Numbered from the stretch's first letter, positions 1 to 6,932 are shown. The stretch: DNA of 9,012 nucleotides from Haloarculaceae archaeon (GCA_018609665.1 JAHENN010000313.1:1-9012); one strand, 5' to 3'. A program made the numbers and translations. The notes: a model not told the origin generated them from the letters alone.

Positions 1-957
1 CGTCGTCGGCGGTGTTCTTCGTCCCCGTCAGCAGGACGGCGTCGGCGTCCAGCGCGTCGTCCAGCGGCTGGAACCGGACCCGGACGCCCGGGACCCGCGC
101 CAGCGGCTCGACGTCGGTGACGTTCGAGGCGCGGGGAGCCGGGGGACGGCGACCGTCACCGTCCGGGCGTCGGGGGCGTCGTCGTCGCCGAGGACGCCCC
201 GCTCCTCGCGGTCCGGAATCCCGAGGCTGTCCTCCTCGGGGAGCCCCGGGTCGTCGTACGGGAGCACGCCGACGACCGGGACGCCGGTCCGGGCCTCGAA
301 CTCCGACAGCCCCGGCTCGAGGATGTCGCGGTCGCCGCGGAACTTGGTGATGACGGCGCCGGCGACCCGCTCGCGGACGTCGACCGGGAGGAGCTCGAGC
401 GCGCCGACCAGCGAGGCGAAGACGCCGCCGCGCTCGATGTCGCCGACGAGCAGCACGTCGGCGTCGGCGAACCGGGCGGTCTCGAGGTTCGCGAGGTCGC
501 GGTGGTGGAGGTTGATCTCGGCGACGGAGCCGGCACCTTCGGCGACGACGACGTCGTGGTCGCGGGCCAGCCGGTCGTGGGCCGCCTCGGCGGTCGCACG
601 CGCCTCGTCCCAGTGGGTCTCGTAGTAGTCGCCGGCCGCGACGTGGGCGACGGCCTCGCCGTCGAGGACGAGCTGGGACTCGCCGTCGCCGCGGGGTTTC
701 AGGAGGACGGGATTGTGGTCGGTCGTGGCCGGCGTCCGGGCGGCCCGGGCCTGGACGTACTGGGAGACGCCGACCTCGCCGAAGCCGTCGCCGATCGCGG
801 CGGCGACCGCGCGGGCGTTGTTCGACATGTTCTGGGCCTTGAACGGGGCGACGTCGACGCCCCGGTCGGCCAGCAGCCGGCAGAGGCCGGCCGCGACGGT
901 CGACTTGCCGACGTGGCTGGCGGTGCCGGCGACGAGGACGGTCCGGGCGCGCGTCAC
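1..957 (-). CDS. cobQ: Cobyric acid synthase CobQ/CbiP, N-terminal part, with apparent frameshift; runs off window start
   Basis: Cobyric acid synthase is a glutamine-dependent, ATP-using enzyme that amidates four side-chain carboxylates of adenosylcobyrinic acid a,c-diamide in cobalamin synthesis. Counting from GTG at 957, the protein shows the N-terminal nucleotide-binding loop GTASHVGKST (residues 11-20), then PFKAQNMSNNARAV (38-51), VAEGAGSVAEINL (138-150) and GDIERGGVFASL (172-183), all typical of the family. After PRLP (272-275) the frame fails: the expected continuation, starting ASNVTDVEPLA and reaching the conserved GTKNT at the edge of the glutamine amidotransferase domain, lies one frame away at 133 to 2. 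One base therefore seems to be missing near 133-136 (a GGGG run; GGGGG lies at 141-145). This may be a sequencing error or a true mutation. The C-terminal amidotransferase domain lies outside the window. GTG 957 was chosen because family similarity begins there and a promoter-like box lies 20-27 nt upstream; an in-frame ATG at 1047 would add 30 non-conserved residues. Confidence 0.93.
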
Positions 958-976
958 ACACGTGCTGGGGACGGCG

Positions 977-984
977 CCGGCAAA
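977..984 (-). promoter_or_regulatory. Candidate core promoter of cobQ (TTTGCCGG)
   Basis: On the minus strand TTTGCCGG occupies -27 to -20 relative to the proposed GTG start of cobQ. This is where the archaeal box A sits on a leaderless haloarchaeal transcript. The same octamer lies at exactly the same distance from cobA. It is less AT-rich than a classic TATA box, so the assignment rests on position and on the shared motif. Confidence 0.4.
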
Positions 985-1035
985 CCGCTTACGCGTCGGC
1001 CACCGGACGGGGGTTTGGTATGTGTAGGCGACCCG

Positions 1036-1043
1036 TTTATTAT
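1036..1043 (+). promoter_or_regulatory. TATA box (box A) of the acs operon
   Basis: TTTATTAT stands out from the surrounding GC-rich DNA and lies 26-33 nt before ATG 1069. Transcription would start close to the ATG, giving a leaderless or nearly leaderless mRNA as is usual in haloarchaea. It also argues against the in-frame ATG at 1042, which falls inside the box. Confidence 0.7.
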
Positions 1044-1068
1044 GCACGGCTCCCGTGTATCGAACGGC

Positions 1069-3048
1069 ATGTCCGACTCAGAGGAAACACAGCTGGAGGC
1101 CCGGCTGGCAGAGCAGGAGGCGTTCGAGCCGCCCGCGGAGTTCGTCGAACAGGCCAACGTCTCCGACCCCTCGATCTACGAGGAGTTCGAGGTGGAGTGG
1201 CCGGACTGCTGGGAGCGGGCCGCCGACCTCCTGGAGTGGGAGACCGACTACGACGAGGTGCTCGTCGACGACGACGAGCCGTTCTACGAGTGGTTCGTCG
1301 GCGGCGAACTGAACGCCTCGCACAACTGCCTCGACCGGCACCTCGACTCCCGCGGCGACGAGCTCGCGATCCGGTGGGAGGGCGAGCTCGGCGACACCCG
1401 GGAGTTCACCTACGAGGAGCTCCACCGCGAGGTCAACGAGTTCGCCGCGGCGCTGCGGGAGCTGGGCGTCGAGGAGGACGACGTCGTGACGATGTACATG
1501 CCGATGATTCCGGAGCTGCCGGTCGCGATGCTGGCGTGTGCCCGCATCGGCGCGCCGCATTCGGTGGTGTTCGCCGGCTTCTCCGCCGACGCCCTGGCGA
1601 CGCGGATGAACGCCGCCGACTCGGAGTTCCTCGTCACCTGCGACGGCTACTACCGCCGCGGCGACGCCCTGGACCACCTCTCGAAGGCCGACGACGGCCT
1701 CGACGGCGTCGACCACGGGACGACGACGGTGGTGGTCGACCGCCTCGGCGACGACCACGACCACGACCACGACCTCGGCGACGACCAACTCGACTACGAC
1801 GACCTCGTGGCCGACCACGCCGGCGCCGAGGTCGAGCCGGTCACCCGCGACGCCGAGGACATGCTGTTCCTCATGTACACCTCGGGGACGACGGGCAAGC
1901 CGAAGGGCGTCAAGCACACCACCGGCGGCTACCTCTCGTACGTCTCCTGGACGTCGCACGCGGTGCTGGACGTCAAGCCCGACGACACCTACTGGTGTGC
2001 GGCCGACATCGGCTGGATCACCGGCCACTCCTACATCGTCTACGGCCCGCTCGCGCTCGGCACGACGACGGTCATGTACGAGGGCACACCCGACTACCCC
2101 GACAAGGACCGGCTGTGGGACATCGTCGAGTCCTACGGCGTGAACCAGCTGTACACCGCACCGACGGCCATCCGGGCGTTCATGAAGTGGGGCGCGGAGT
2201 ACCCCGACCGCCACGACCTCTCCAGCCTGCGGCTGCTCGGCACCGTCGGCGAGCCGATCAACCCGAAGGCCTGGAAGTGGTACTACAAGCACATCGGCGA
2301 CGAGTCCTGTCCGGTCGTCGACACCTGGTGGCAGACCGAAACGGGCGGGATGATGATCACGACGCTGCCGGGAATCGGGGAGATGAAGCCCGGGGCAGCG
2401 GGGCCGCCGCTGCCCGGCGTCGACGCCGCGGTCGTCGACGGCGACGGCGAGGCGGTCAGCCCGGGCGAGGCCGGCTACCTCGTCGTCGACCGGCCGTGGC
2501 CCGGGATGCTCCGGACGCTCTACCGCAACGACGAGCGGTTCGTCGAGGAGTACTGGGAGGCCTACTCCGACCCCGACGCCGACGAGTGGGTCTACTTCCC
2601 CGAGGACGGCGCGAAAATCGACGAGGACGGCTACATCACCATCCTCGGCCGCGTCGACGACGTCATCAACGTCTCCGGCCACCGGCTGGGGACGATGGAG
2701 ATCGAGTCGGCGGTCGTCGACGTCGAGGGCGTCGCCGAGGCCGCCGCCGTCGGCGGCGACCACGAGATGAAGGGCGAGGCCGTCTACGCCTACGTCATCC
2801 TCGAGGACGGCTACGAGGAAAGCGAGGAGATGCGCGACCGGGTCGTCGAGGGCGTCGAGGAGGCCATCGGCCCCATCGCCCGCCCCGAGGAGGTGGTCTT
2901 CACCCCCGAACTCCCGAAGACCCGCTCCGGGAAGATCATGCGCCGGCTGCTGGAGGACATCGCCAACGGCGACGAACTGGGCAACACCAGCACGCTCCGG
3001 AACCCTGACATCGTCGAGGACATCGAGACGAAGGTCGCGGGGGACTGA
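1069..3048 (+). CDS. acs: Acetyl-CoA synthetase, AMP-forming
   Basis: This cytoplasmic ligase converts acetate, ATP and CoA to acetyl-CoA, AMP and pyrophosphate through acetyl-adenylate. The 659-residue length fits the Acs family. Visible motifs in order are the adenylate-forming P-loop YTSGTTGKPKG (270-280) followed by VKHTTGGYL, WWQTETGG (420-427), GRVDDVINVSGHR (527-539) in the hinge and mobile C-terminal domain, and PKTRSGKIMRR (616-626). Its Lys622 corresponds to the catalytic lysine that is acetylated to control Acs in other organisms. The start at ATG 1069 fits the TATA box and the acidic N-terminus; upstream in-frame starts run into antisense cobQ sequence. An odd Asp-His repeat lies at 229-235 in a poorly conserved loop. 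It is the first gene of a unit with the symporter subunits and the Usp protein. Propionate or another short acid could be an additional substrate, but the WWQTETGG context and length favour acetate. Confidence 0.96.
   Translation: MSDSEETQLEARLAEQEAFEPPAEFVEQANVSDPSIYEEFEVEWPDCWERAADLLEWETDYDEVLVDDDEPFYEWFVGGELNASHNCLDRHLDSRGDELAIRWEGELGDTREFTYEELHREVNEFAAALRELGVEEDDVVTMYMPMIPELPVAMLACARIGAPHSVVFAGFSADALATRMNAADSEFLVTCDGYYRRGDALDHLSKADDGLDGVDHGTTTVVVDRLGDDHDHDHDLGDDQLDYDDLVADHAGAEVEPVTRDAEDMLFLMYTSGTTGKPKGVKHTTGGYLSYVSWTSHAVLDVKPDDTYWCAADIGWITGHSYIVYGPLALGTTTVMYEGTPDYPDKDRLWDIVESYGVNQLYTAPTAIRAFMKWGAEYPDRHDLSSLRLLGTVGEPINPKAWKWYYKHIGDESCPVVDTWWQTETGGMMITTLPGIGEMKPGAAGPPLPGVDAAVVDGDGEAVSPGEAGYLVVDRPWPGMLRTLYRNDERFVEEYWEAYSDPDADEWVYFPEDGAKIDEDGYITILGRVDDVINVSGHRLGTMEIESAVVDVEGVAEAAAVGGDHEMKGEAVYAYVILEDGYEESEEMRDRVVEGVEEAIGPIARPEEVVFTPELPKTRSGKIMRRLLEDIANGDELGNTSTLRNPDIVEDIETKVAGD
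1753..1774 (+). repeat. Hexamer repeat GACCAC (about 3.7 units) inside acs
   Basis: Three perfect GACCAC units plus a partial fourth encode alternating Asp-His residues (229-235) flanked by further Asp residues. It lies between the N-terminal region and the P-loop of Acs, where length varies in the family. Slippage expansion is a likely origin. Confidence 0.8.
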
Positions 3049-3113
3049 CCCCGCCCGTCCCGTTCTCGGCCGACCGCGCGCGACGACGCAACCCGACCGC
3101 ACGACCACAATCC

Positions 3114-3569
3114 ATGACAGATAACGACACCCGCACCCCGACCGACGGGGCCGCGACGTCCGACGTCGAGCCGGACGGCGGCACCGTCTCGCAGGCCGCA
3201 CAGGCGCACCGACAGACCGACTACCTCGACGCGGAGGTGAACATCCTGCGTCCGTCGACGCCGTTCATGCGGGACCACTTGAAGCTCGTCTGGGGGACGT
3301 TCGTCGCGTGGGTGCTCATCGTCTGGGGGCCGGTGACGCTGACGTATCTCGCGCCCGGCACGATGACGACGCGGGTGCCGGTGGTCGGCTTCCCGCTGCA
3401 CTACCTCCTGGTCGCGCTCGGTGCGCCGACGGGGTCGCTGGTGCTTGCGGCCGTCTACGCCCGGGCCCGAGACCGCCTCGACCGGAAGTACGGCATCGAC
3501 CCCGCGTCCGTCGAGCGCCGGGAGTCCGACGGCGAGACGGCGGCCGCCGACGGGGGTGTCGAGCGGTGA
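3114..3569 (+). CDS. Sodium/solute symporter small subunit, DUF4212 family
   Basis: This is the 151-residue small membrane partner of an SSS-type symporter. It has an acidic soluble N-terminus (1-55) and two predicted membrane helices at about 58-79 and 95-117. It ends its conserved part with RDRLDRKYGID (119-129), which matches the positively charged end typical of DUF4212 (Na_symport_sm) proteins. In known gene pairs this protein always accompanies the large VC_2705-type subunit, as it does here. The gap from acs is 65 nt and holds no AT-rich box, so co-transcription with acs is likely. The stop codon overlaps the GTG start of the large subunit. Its exact role (assembly, stability or transport) is not evident from sequence. 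The hydrophilic tail after residue 130 is probably cytoplasmic. Confidence 0.9.
   Translation: MTDNDTRTPTDGAATSDVEPDGGTVSQAAQAHRQTDYLDAEVNILRPSTPFMRDHLKLVWGTFVAWVLIVWGPVTLTYLAPGTMTTRVPVVGFPLHYLLVALGAPTGSLVLAAVYARARDRLDRKYGIDPASVERRESDGETAAADGGVER
3552..3558 (+). promoter_or_regulatory. Probable Shine-Dalgarno site for the symporter large subunit
   Basis: GGGGGTG lies 7 nt before the GTG start at 3566 and resembles the GGAGGTG complement of the haloarchaeal 16S rRNA 3' end. Because it sits inside the end of the small-subunit gene, it supports internal re-initiation on a shared mRNA and the choice of GTG 3566. Confidence 0.45.
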
Positions 3570-5227
3570 TCCCCCTGCAGGCCGACGCGCTGAACATCTC
3601 GTTCAAGCCCCTCCCCGCCGCGATGGTCTTCGTCATGATGGCGTCGTTCCTGGTCATCGGCTACGTGTTCAAGGTGGCCGACACCGACGAGATGTGGGTC
3701 GCCGGCCGCGGCATCGGCAACGTCGAGAACGGGATGGCCATCGGCGCCAACTGGATGTCGGCGGCGTCGTACCTGGGGCTGGCGGGGCTGGTCGCGCTGG
3801 CCGGCTTCTACGGGCTGGCGTTCATCGTCGGCTGGACGACCGGCTACTTCGTGCTGCTCATCTTCCTGGCGGCGCAGATGCGCCGGTTCGGCAAGTACAC
3901 CGCCCCGGACTTCGTCGGCGACCGGTTCAACTCCTCGACGGCGCGGGCGCTGGGAGCGTTCACGACGCTGCTCATCGCCTACGTCTACTCCGTCGGGCAG
4001 GCCCGCGGCATGGGGCTGGTCGGCCAGTACGTCTTCGGGCTGGACATCGTCCCGATGATCGTCGTGATGATGACCATCACCGTCGGCTACCTGGCGCTGT
4101 CGGGGATGCTGGGTGCGACCAAGAACATGGCCGTCCAGTACGTCATCCTCATCGTGGCGTTCCTGGCCGGCGTCTACGTCGTCGGCTTCACGCAGGGGTA
4201 CTCGACGGTGCTGCCGCAGGTCGAGTACGGCCCGCTCGTCGACGAACTGGGGCGGCAGTTCTCCGAGCCGTTCAGGAACGCGAGCTACTACATCTGGGTC
4301 GCGACGGCCTTCTCGCTCGTCTTCGGCACCTGCGGGCTGCCGCACGTGCTGGTGCGGTTCTACACCGTCGAGAACGAGCGGACCGCCCGCTGGTCGACCG
4401 TCTGGGGCCTGTTCTTCATCCTGCTGCTGTACTGGGCGGCGCCGGCGATGGCGGCCTTCGGGGTCGACCTCTACGGGGCGACGCAGGGGGTCGGCGCCTA
4501 CGCCGACGGCGGCATGACCGGCGCCGAGGGCGACGTCATCGTCGTGCTGGCCGCGCAGTTCGCCGGCCTGCCGTCGTGGTTCGTCGGGCTGGTCGCCGCC
4601 GGCGGGATGGCCGCCGCCATCGCGACCACCGCCGGGCTGTTCATCACCGCCTCCTCGGCGGTCGCCCACGACATCTACACCGAGCTGGTCAATCCCGAGG
4701 CGACCCAGCGCCAGCAGGTGCTCATCGGCCGGCTGACCATCGTCGGCATCGGCGCGCTGGTGACCGTCACCGCGTTCGACCCGCCGGCGCTCATCGGCGA
4801 ACTCGTCGCCTACGCCTTCTCGCTTGCCGGCACCGTGCTGTTCCCGATGTTCTTCCTCGGCCTGTGGTGGGAGAACACCAACCGCCAGGGCGCCCTGGCC
4901 GGCATGACCGTCGGGCTGCTGCTGTGGATCACCTCGATCGTCAACAGCGTCCTGCCGGCCTACGTCGGCTTCCTGGCCGACGTCGCCGGCGAGGGCGGGG
5001 CGCTCGTGCCGATTTACGCGCAGTACGTGCCGCCCATCGGCGCGGCGCTGGTCGGCACGCCGCTGGTCTTCCTCGTCACCATCGCCGTCTCGCTTGTGAC
5101 GCCGGAGCCGCCGGCCGAGACCAAGCGGCTCGTCCGGCAGTGTCACAGCCCCGAGCCGATGGGACAGCAGCAGAGCGCCGAGGACGTCGTCGCCGCCGAC
5201 GGGGGCGAGACCCCCGCGGACGACTGA
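3566..5227 (+). CDS. Sodium/solute symporter large subunit, SSS family (ActP-like, VC_2705 type)
   Basis: This 553-residue polytopic membrane protein is of the solute:sodium symporter family and probably imports acetate or a similar small carboxylate with a cation. Family signatures are ANWMSAASYLG (61-71), RRFGKYTAPDFVGDRF (106-121), the conserved TCGLPHVLVRFYTV (255-268) as in ActP/YjcG, and AIATTAGLFITASSAVAHDIY (351-371), which contains the SSAVAHD sodium-site helix. About 12-13 hydrophobic segments span residues 18 to 511, followed by a soluble acidic tail (512-553). The start is GTG 3566, whose GTGA overlaps the small-subunit stop by 4 nt and indicates translational coupling. A methionine further in (residue 20) would cut into the first membrane helix. 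Adjacency to acs supports acetate as substrate, but that is inferred from context and not read from binding residues. Confidence 0.92.
   Translation: MIPLQADALNISFKPLPAAMVFVMMASFLVIGYVFKVADTDEMWVAGRGIGNVENGMAIGANWMSAASYLGLAGLVALAGFYGLAFIVGWTTGYFVLLIFLAAQMRRFGKYTAPDFVGDRFNSSTARALGAFTTLLIAYVYSVGQARGMGLVGQYVFGLDIVPMIVVMMTITVGYLALSGMLGATKNMAVQYVILIVAFLAGVYVVGFTQGYSTVLPQVEYGPLVDELGRQFSEPFRNASYYIWVATAFSLVFGTCGLPHVLVRFYTVENERTARWSTVWGLFFILLLYWAAPAMAAFGVDLYGATQGVGAYADGGMTGAEGDVIVVLAAQFAGLPSWFVGLVAAGGMAAAIATTAGLFITASSAVAHDIYTELVNPEATQRQQVLIGRLTIVGIGALVTVTAFDPPALIGELVAYAFSLAGTVLFPMFFLGLWWENTNRQGALAGMTVGLLLWITSIVNSVLPAYVGFLADVAGEGGALVPIYAQYVPPIGAALVGTPLVFLVTIAVSLVTPEPPAETKRLVRQCHSPEPMGQQQSAEDVVAADGGETPADD
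5200..5216 (+). other. Short GC hairpin just before usp
   Basis: CGGGGG and CCCCCG pair across the 5-nt loop CGAGA, giving a 6-bp all-GC stem inside the last codons of the symporter gene. It ends 13 nt before the usp ATG. It could slow or couple translation, but in DNA this GC-rich it may also be chance. Confidence 0.3.
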
Positions 5228-5229
5228 CG

Positions 5230-5691
5230 ATGTACGAACGTATCCTCGTCCCGACCGACGGCAGCGAGGTGGCCGAGGCCGCCGTCGACCACGCCCTCGG
5301 CCTCGCCGAGCGGCACGACGCGGCGGTGCATGCCCTCTACGTCGTCGACGTCGACTCGATGAGCCTGGCGCTCGGCGCCGAGCAGCTGGACCGGGTCGAG
5401 GCGGGCCGCCTCGACGAGATGGACGAGGTCCGCGAGCGGGCCGAGCGGGCGACCGGCTACGTCGCCGACCGGGCCGCCGAACGCGGCCTCGAGGTCGTCG
5501 AGCACGTCTCCTCGGGACGACCCCACGAGAAGATCGCCGACTACGCCGCGGACAACGACGTCGACCTCGTGGTGATGGGCTCTCACGGCCGCTCCGGCGT
5601 CACGCGGGCGCTGCTCGGCAGCGTCACCGAGCGGACGCTCCGGGCGACCCGCGTTCCCGTCCTGGTCGTCGACGCCGGCGCGGACGGCTGA
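5230..5691 (+). CDS. Universal stress protein, UspA family, ATP-binding type
   Basis: This 153-residue single-domain Usp protein is expected to be a cytoplasmic alpha/beta dimer. It begins MYERILVPTDGS, with Asp10 in the position that contacts the nucleotide. It carries the complete ATP-binding motif G-x2-G-x9-G-S as GSHG (117-120) and GS (130-131), then the final strand VPVLVVDAG (142-150). It therefore belongs to the ATP-binding subclass, unlike the UspA type that lacks these glycines. Only 2 nt separate it from the symporter stop, so it is very likely on the same mRNA and may act on that transporter, as TeaD does with the TeaABC ectoine transporter in Halomonas. That functional link is inference from position. 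No clear Shine-Dalgarno site precedes it, which suggests dependence on translation of the upstream gene. Confidence 0.93.
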   Translation: MYERILVPTDGSEVAEAAVDHALGLAERHDAAVHALYVVDVDSMSLALGAEQLDRVEAGRLDEMDEVRERAERATGYVADRAAERGLEVVEHVSSGRPHEKIADYAADNDVDLVVMGSHGRSGVTRALLGSVTERTLRATRVPVLVVDAGADG

Positions 5692-5702
5692 CCGCCGGGG
5701 CG

Positions 5703-5710
5703 TTTATACT
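5703..5710 (+). promoter_or_regulatory. TATA box of the DUF5518-like gene
   Basis: TTTATACT lies 22-29 nt before ATG 5732 in otherwise GC-rich DNA. It gives the 5732 gene its own, probably leaderless, transcript separate from the acs unit that ends at 5691. Confidence 0.65.
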
Positions 5711-5731
5711 CCCTCCCCGTGGAGCCGACCC

Positions 5732-6094
5732 ATGGCCGAGGGAGACACGCTCCTCAACGCGGTCATCGGCGGTGTCGCCTCGATACTGCTGGCGTTCGTC
5801 CCCTTTTCGCCGGTGCTCGGCGGCGTCGTCGCCGGCTACCTCCAGGGCGGCGAGCGGGGAGCGGGCCTCCGCGTCGGCGCCTACTCCGGCGTCGTCGCCG
5901 CCGTGCCGCTGGCGCTGCTCCTGCTGTTCGGCGGCATCCTGGCGGGGTTCGCGCTCGCCGGCGACGCGCTGCTCGGGGCGGGGGTCGTCCTCTTCGTCGG
6001 CGTGGTCGTCGTCGCCGGTCTCTACACCGTCGCCCTCGGCGCCGTCGGCGGCTGGCTGGGCAACTACCTCAAGTACGACACCGACATCGCGTAG
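5732..6094 (+). CDS. Small membrane protein, DUF5518-like
   Basis: This 120-residue hydrophobic protein resembles the haloarchaeal DUF5518 family, whose function is unknown. It starts AEGDTLLNAVIGG, has PFSPVLGGVVAGYLQGG (24-40), a pattern I recognise from that family, and then GLRVGAYSG (45-53). Hydrophobic stretches at about 8-38, 48-74 and 80-108 suggest three or four membrane helices, with many Gly and Ala residues allowing tight helix packing. A short tail, NYLKYDTDIA, follows. There is no signal peptide cleavage site and there are no obvious catalytic residues. It lies 40 nt after usp but has its own TATA box, so any link to acetate uptake is uncertain. It is convergent with cobA. The family call comes from memory of the pattern and has moderate certainty; the gene itself is well supported by its promoter and codon use. 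Confidence 0.85.
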   Translation: MAEGDTLLNAVIGGVASILLAFVPFSPVLGGVVAGYLQGGERGAGLRVGAYSGVVAAVPLALLLLFGGILAGFALAGDALLGAGVVLFVGVVVVAGLYTVALGAVGGWLGNYLKYDTDIA

Positions 6095-6210
6095 CGGGAC
6101 GGCCCGGCGGGCGAGGGGGCACTGAGGGGAAGGAGCGTGCACCCACCCATCCTCCGGGCGGCTCTGCGCGGGGGTCACTAATGGGCTTTGTGCCGACGCA
6201 CGCCGCGCGT

Positions 6211-6224
6211 CAGACGGCCGTCTG
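6211..6224. other. 14-bp perfect palindrome between convergent genes
   Basis: CAGACGGCCGTCTG reads the same on both strands and lies in the 145-nt gap between the stops of the DUF5518-like gene and cobA, 16 nt past the cobA stop. It could fold as a 5-bp stem with a GGCC loop in either transcript, or bind a dimeric protein. No T-run follows on either strand, so a classic terminator is not clear. Nothing else identifiable lies in this gap. Confidence 0.35.
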
Positions 6225-6239
6225 CTGGCGGTTTCGGGG

Positions 6240-6905
6240 TCAGTACTCGGTGCCCTTCCGGGCCCGCTGGCCGGCGTCGATGGGGTGTTTCTCCTTGCGG
6301 ACGTTCGTCACGAGGTCGGCGGCCTCCTGCAGGTAGTCGGGGCGGTCGTGGCTCCCCGAGAGCACGAGTTCGAGGTCGTCGGGGGCGGACTCGACCAGCT
6401 CGACGACCGCCTCCGGGGCGACGAGTTCTCGGTCGGCGGCGTACAGGATCTCGTCGAGGACGAGCATGTGCATCCCGTCGTCTGGGTCGGAGTCGAGGGC
6501 GAACGGCGAGGCGAGGTCGGCCGCGGCGGCGGCGCCGACGAGCTCGCGGGCGCGCTCGAAGCCGGCCTCGGCCTCGGCGGCGTGGTCCCGCTCGTCGGTG
6601 CCGTCGTTCATCGCGTGCCAGCCGTAGTGGCCGAGGTTCTCGTAGGACAGGCCCGGCGTCGCCGCGATGGCGTTGTACTCCCCGCGGACGTCCTCGACGC
6701 TGGCGGCGCCGCCCTTCATGAACTGCAGGACGTGGACCCGGAAGCCGTGGCCGGCCGCCCGGAACGCCATGCCCAGCGTCGCGGTCGTCTTGCCCTTCCC
6801 GTCGCCCCACCAGACCTGCGTCAGGCCGAACTCTTCGGGGGCGGCCGGCTCGATCTCGCGGGGCTCCGGCGTCCGGCCCCGCCCCGGCGCGTCGCGGTCG
6901 CTCAT
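6240..6905 (-). CDS. cobA: Cob(I)alamin adenosyltransferase, CobA/CobO/BtuR type
   Basis: This enzyme transfers the 5'-deoxyadenosyl group of ATP to cob(I)alamin or cob(I)yrinic acid diamide, forming the adenosylated corrinoid needed by CobQ and by B12 enzymes. The 221-residue protein has the reversed-type P-loop GDGKGKTT (34-41), FRVHVLQFMKGG (55-66), the acidic Walker B-like LVLDEI (148-153), the SGSHDRPDYLQEAADLVT segment (183-200) and the family ending KHPIDAGQRARKGTEY (206-221). Residues 1-27 are an acidic, Pro-rich extension common in halophile versions. ATG 6905 was chosen because a promoter-like box lies 20-27 nt upstream; a GTG at 6977 would add 24 Arg-rich residues unlike a halophile protein. 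It points the same way as cobQ but is 5.3 kb away, with the acs unit between them, so the two are not one operon. Confidence 0.95.
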   Translation of the reverse strand: MSDRDAPGRGRTPEPREIEPAAPEEFGLTQVWWGDGKGKTTATLGMAFRAAGHGFRVHVLQFMKGGAASVEDVRGEYNAIAATPGLSYENLGHYGWHAMNDGTDERDHAAEAEAGFERARELVGAAAAADLASPFALDSDPDDGMHMLVLDEILYAADRELVAPEAVVELVESAPDDLELVLSGSHDRPDYLQEAADLVTNVRKEKHPIDAGQRARKGTEY

Positions 6906-6924
6906 GCCGGCGGGAAGGGACCGA

Positions 6925-6932
6925 CCGGCAAA
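6925..6932 (-). promoter_or_regulatory. Candidate core promoter of cobA (TTTGCCGG)
   Basis: On the minus strand TTTGCCGG lies at -27 to -20 from ATG 6905, the same octamer and spacing as at cobQ. A leaderless transcript would result. A stronger AT-rich element further upstream (6982-6991) is the alternative and would give a leader of about 55 nt. Confidence 0.4.

Noticed and set aside
502..1068. N-terminal extension of acetyl-CoA synthetase upstream of 1069 in the same open frame
   Set aside because: The frame stays open only because it runs antisense to cobQ in GC-rich DNA. Acs similarity and the TATA box both point to ATG 1069.
958..1068. Cobalamin riboswitch before cobQ or cobA
   Set aside because: The upstream gaps are too short if transcripts are leaderless, and no B12-box-like sequence is visible. 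Haloarchaea are not known to rely on this riboswitch.
1078..3201. Long open frame on the minus strand opposite acs
   Set aside because: It is rich in Arg, Val and His in a pattern that mirrors the acs codons, has no recognisable domain, and is a usual antisense shadow at this GC content. The same holds for the antisense frame at 3455-5146 opposite the symporter.
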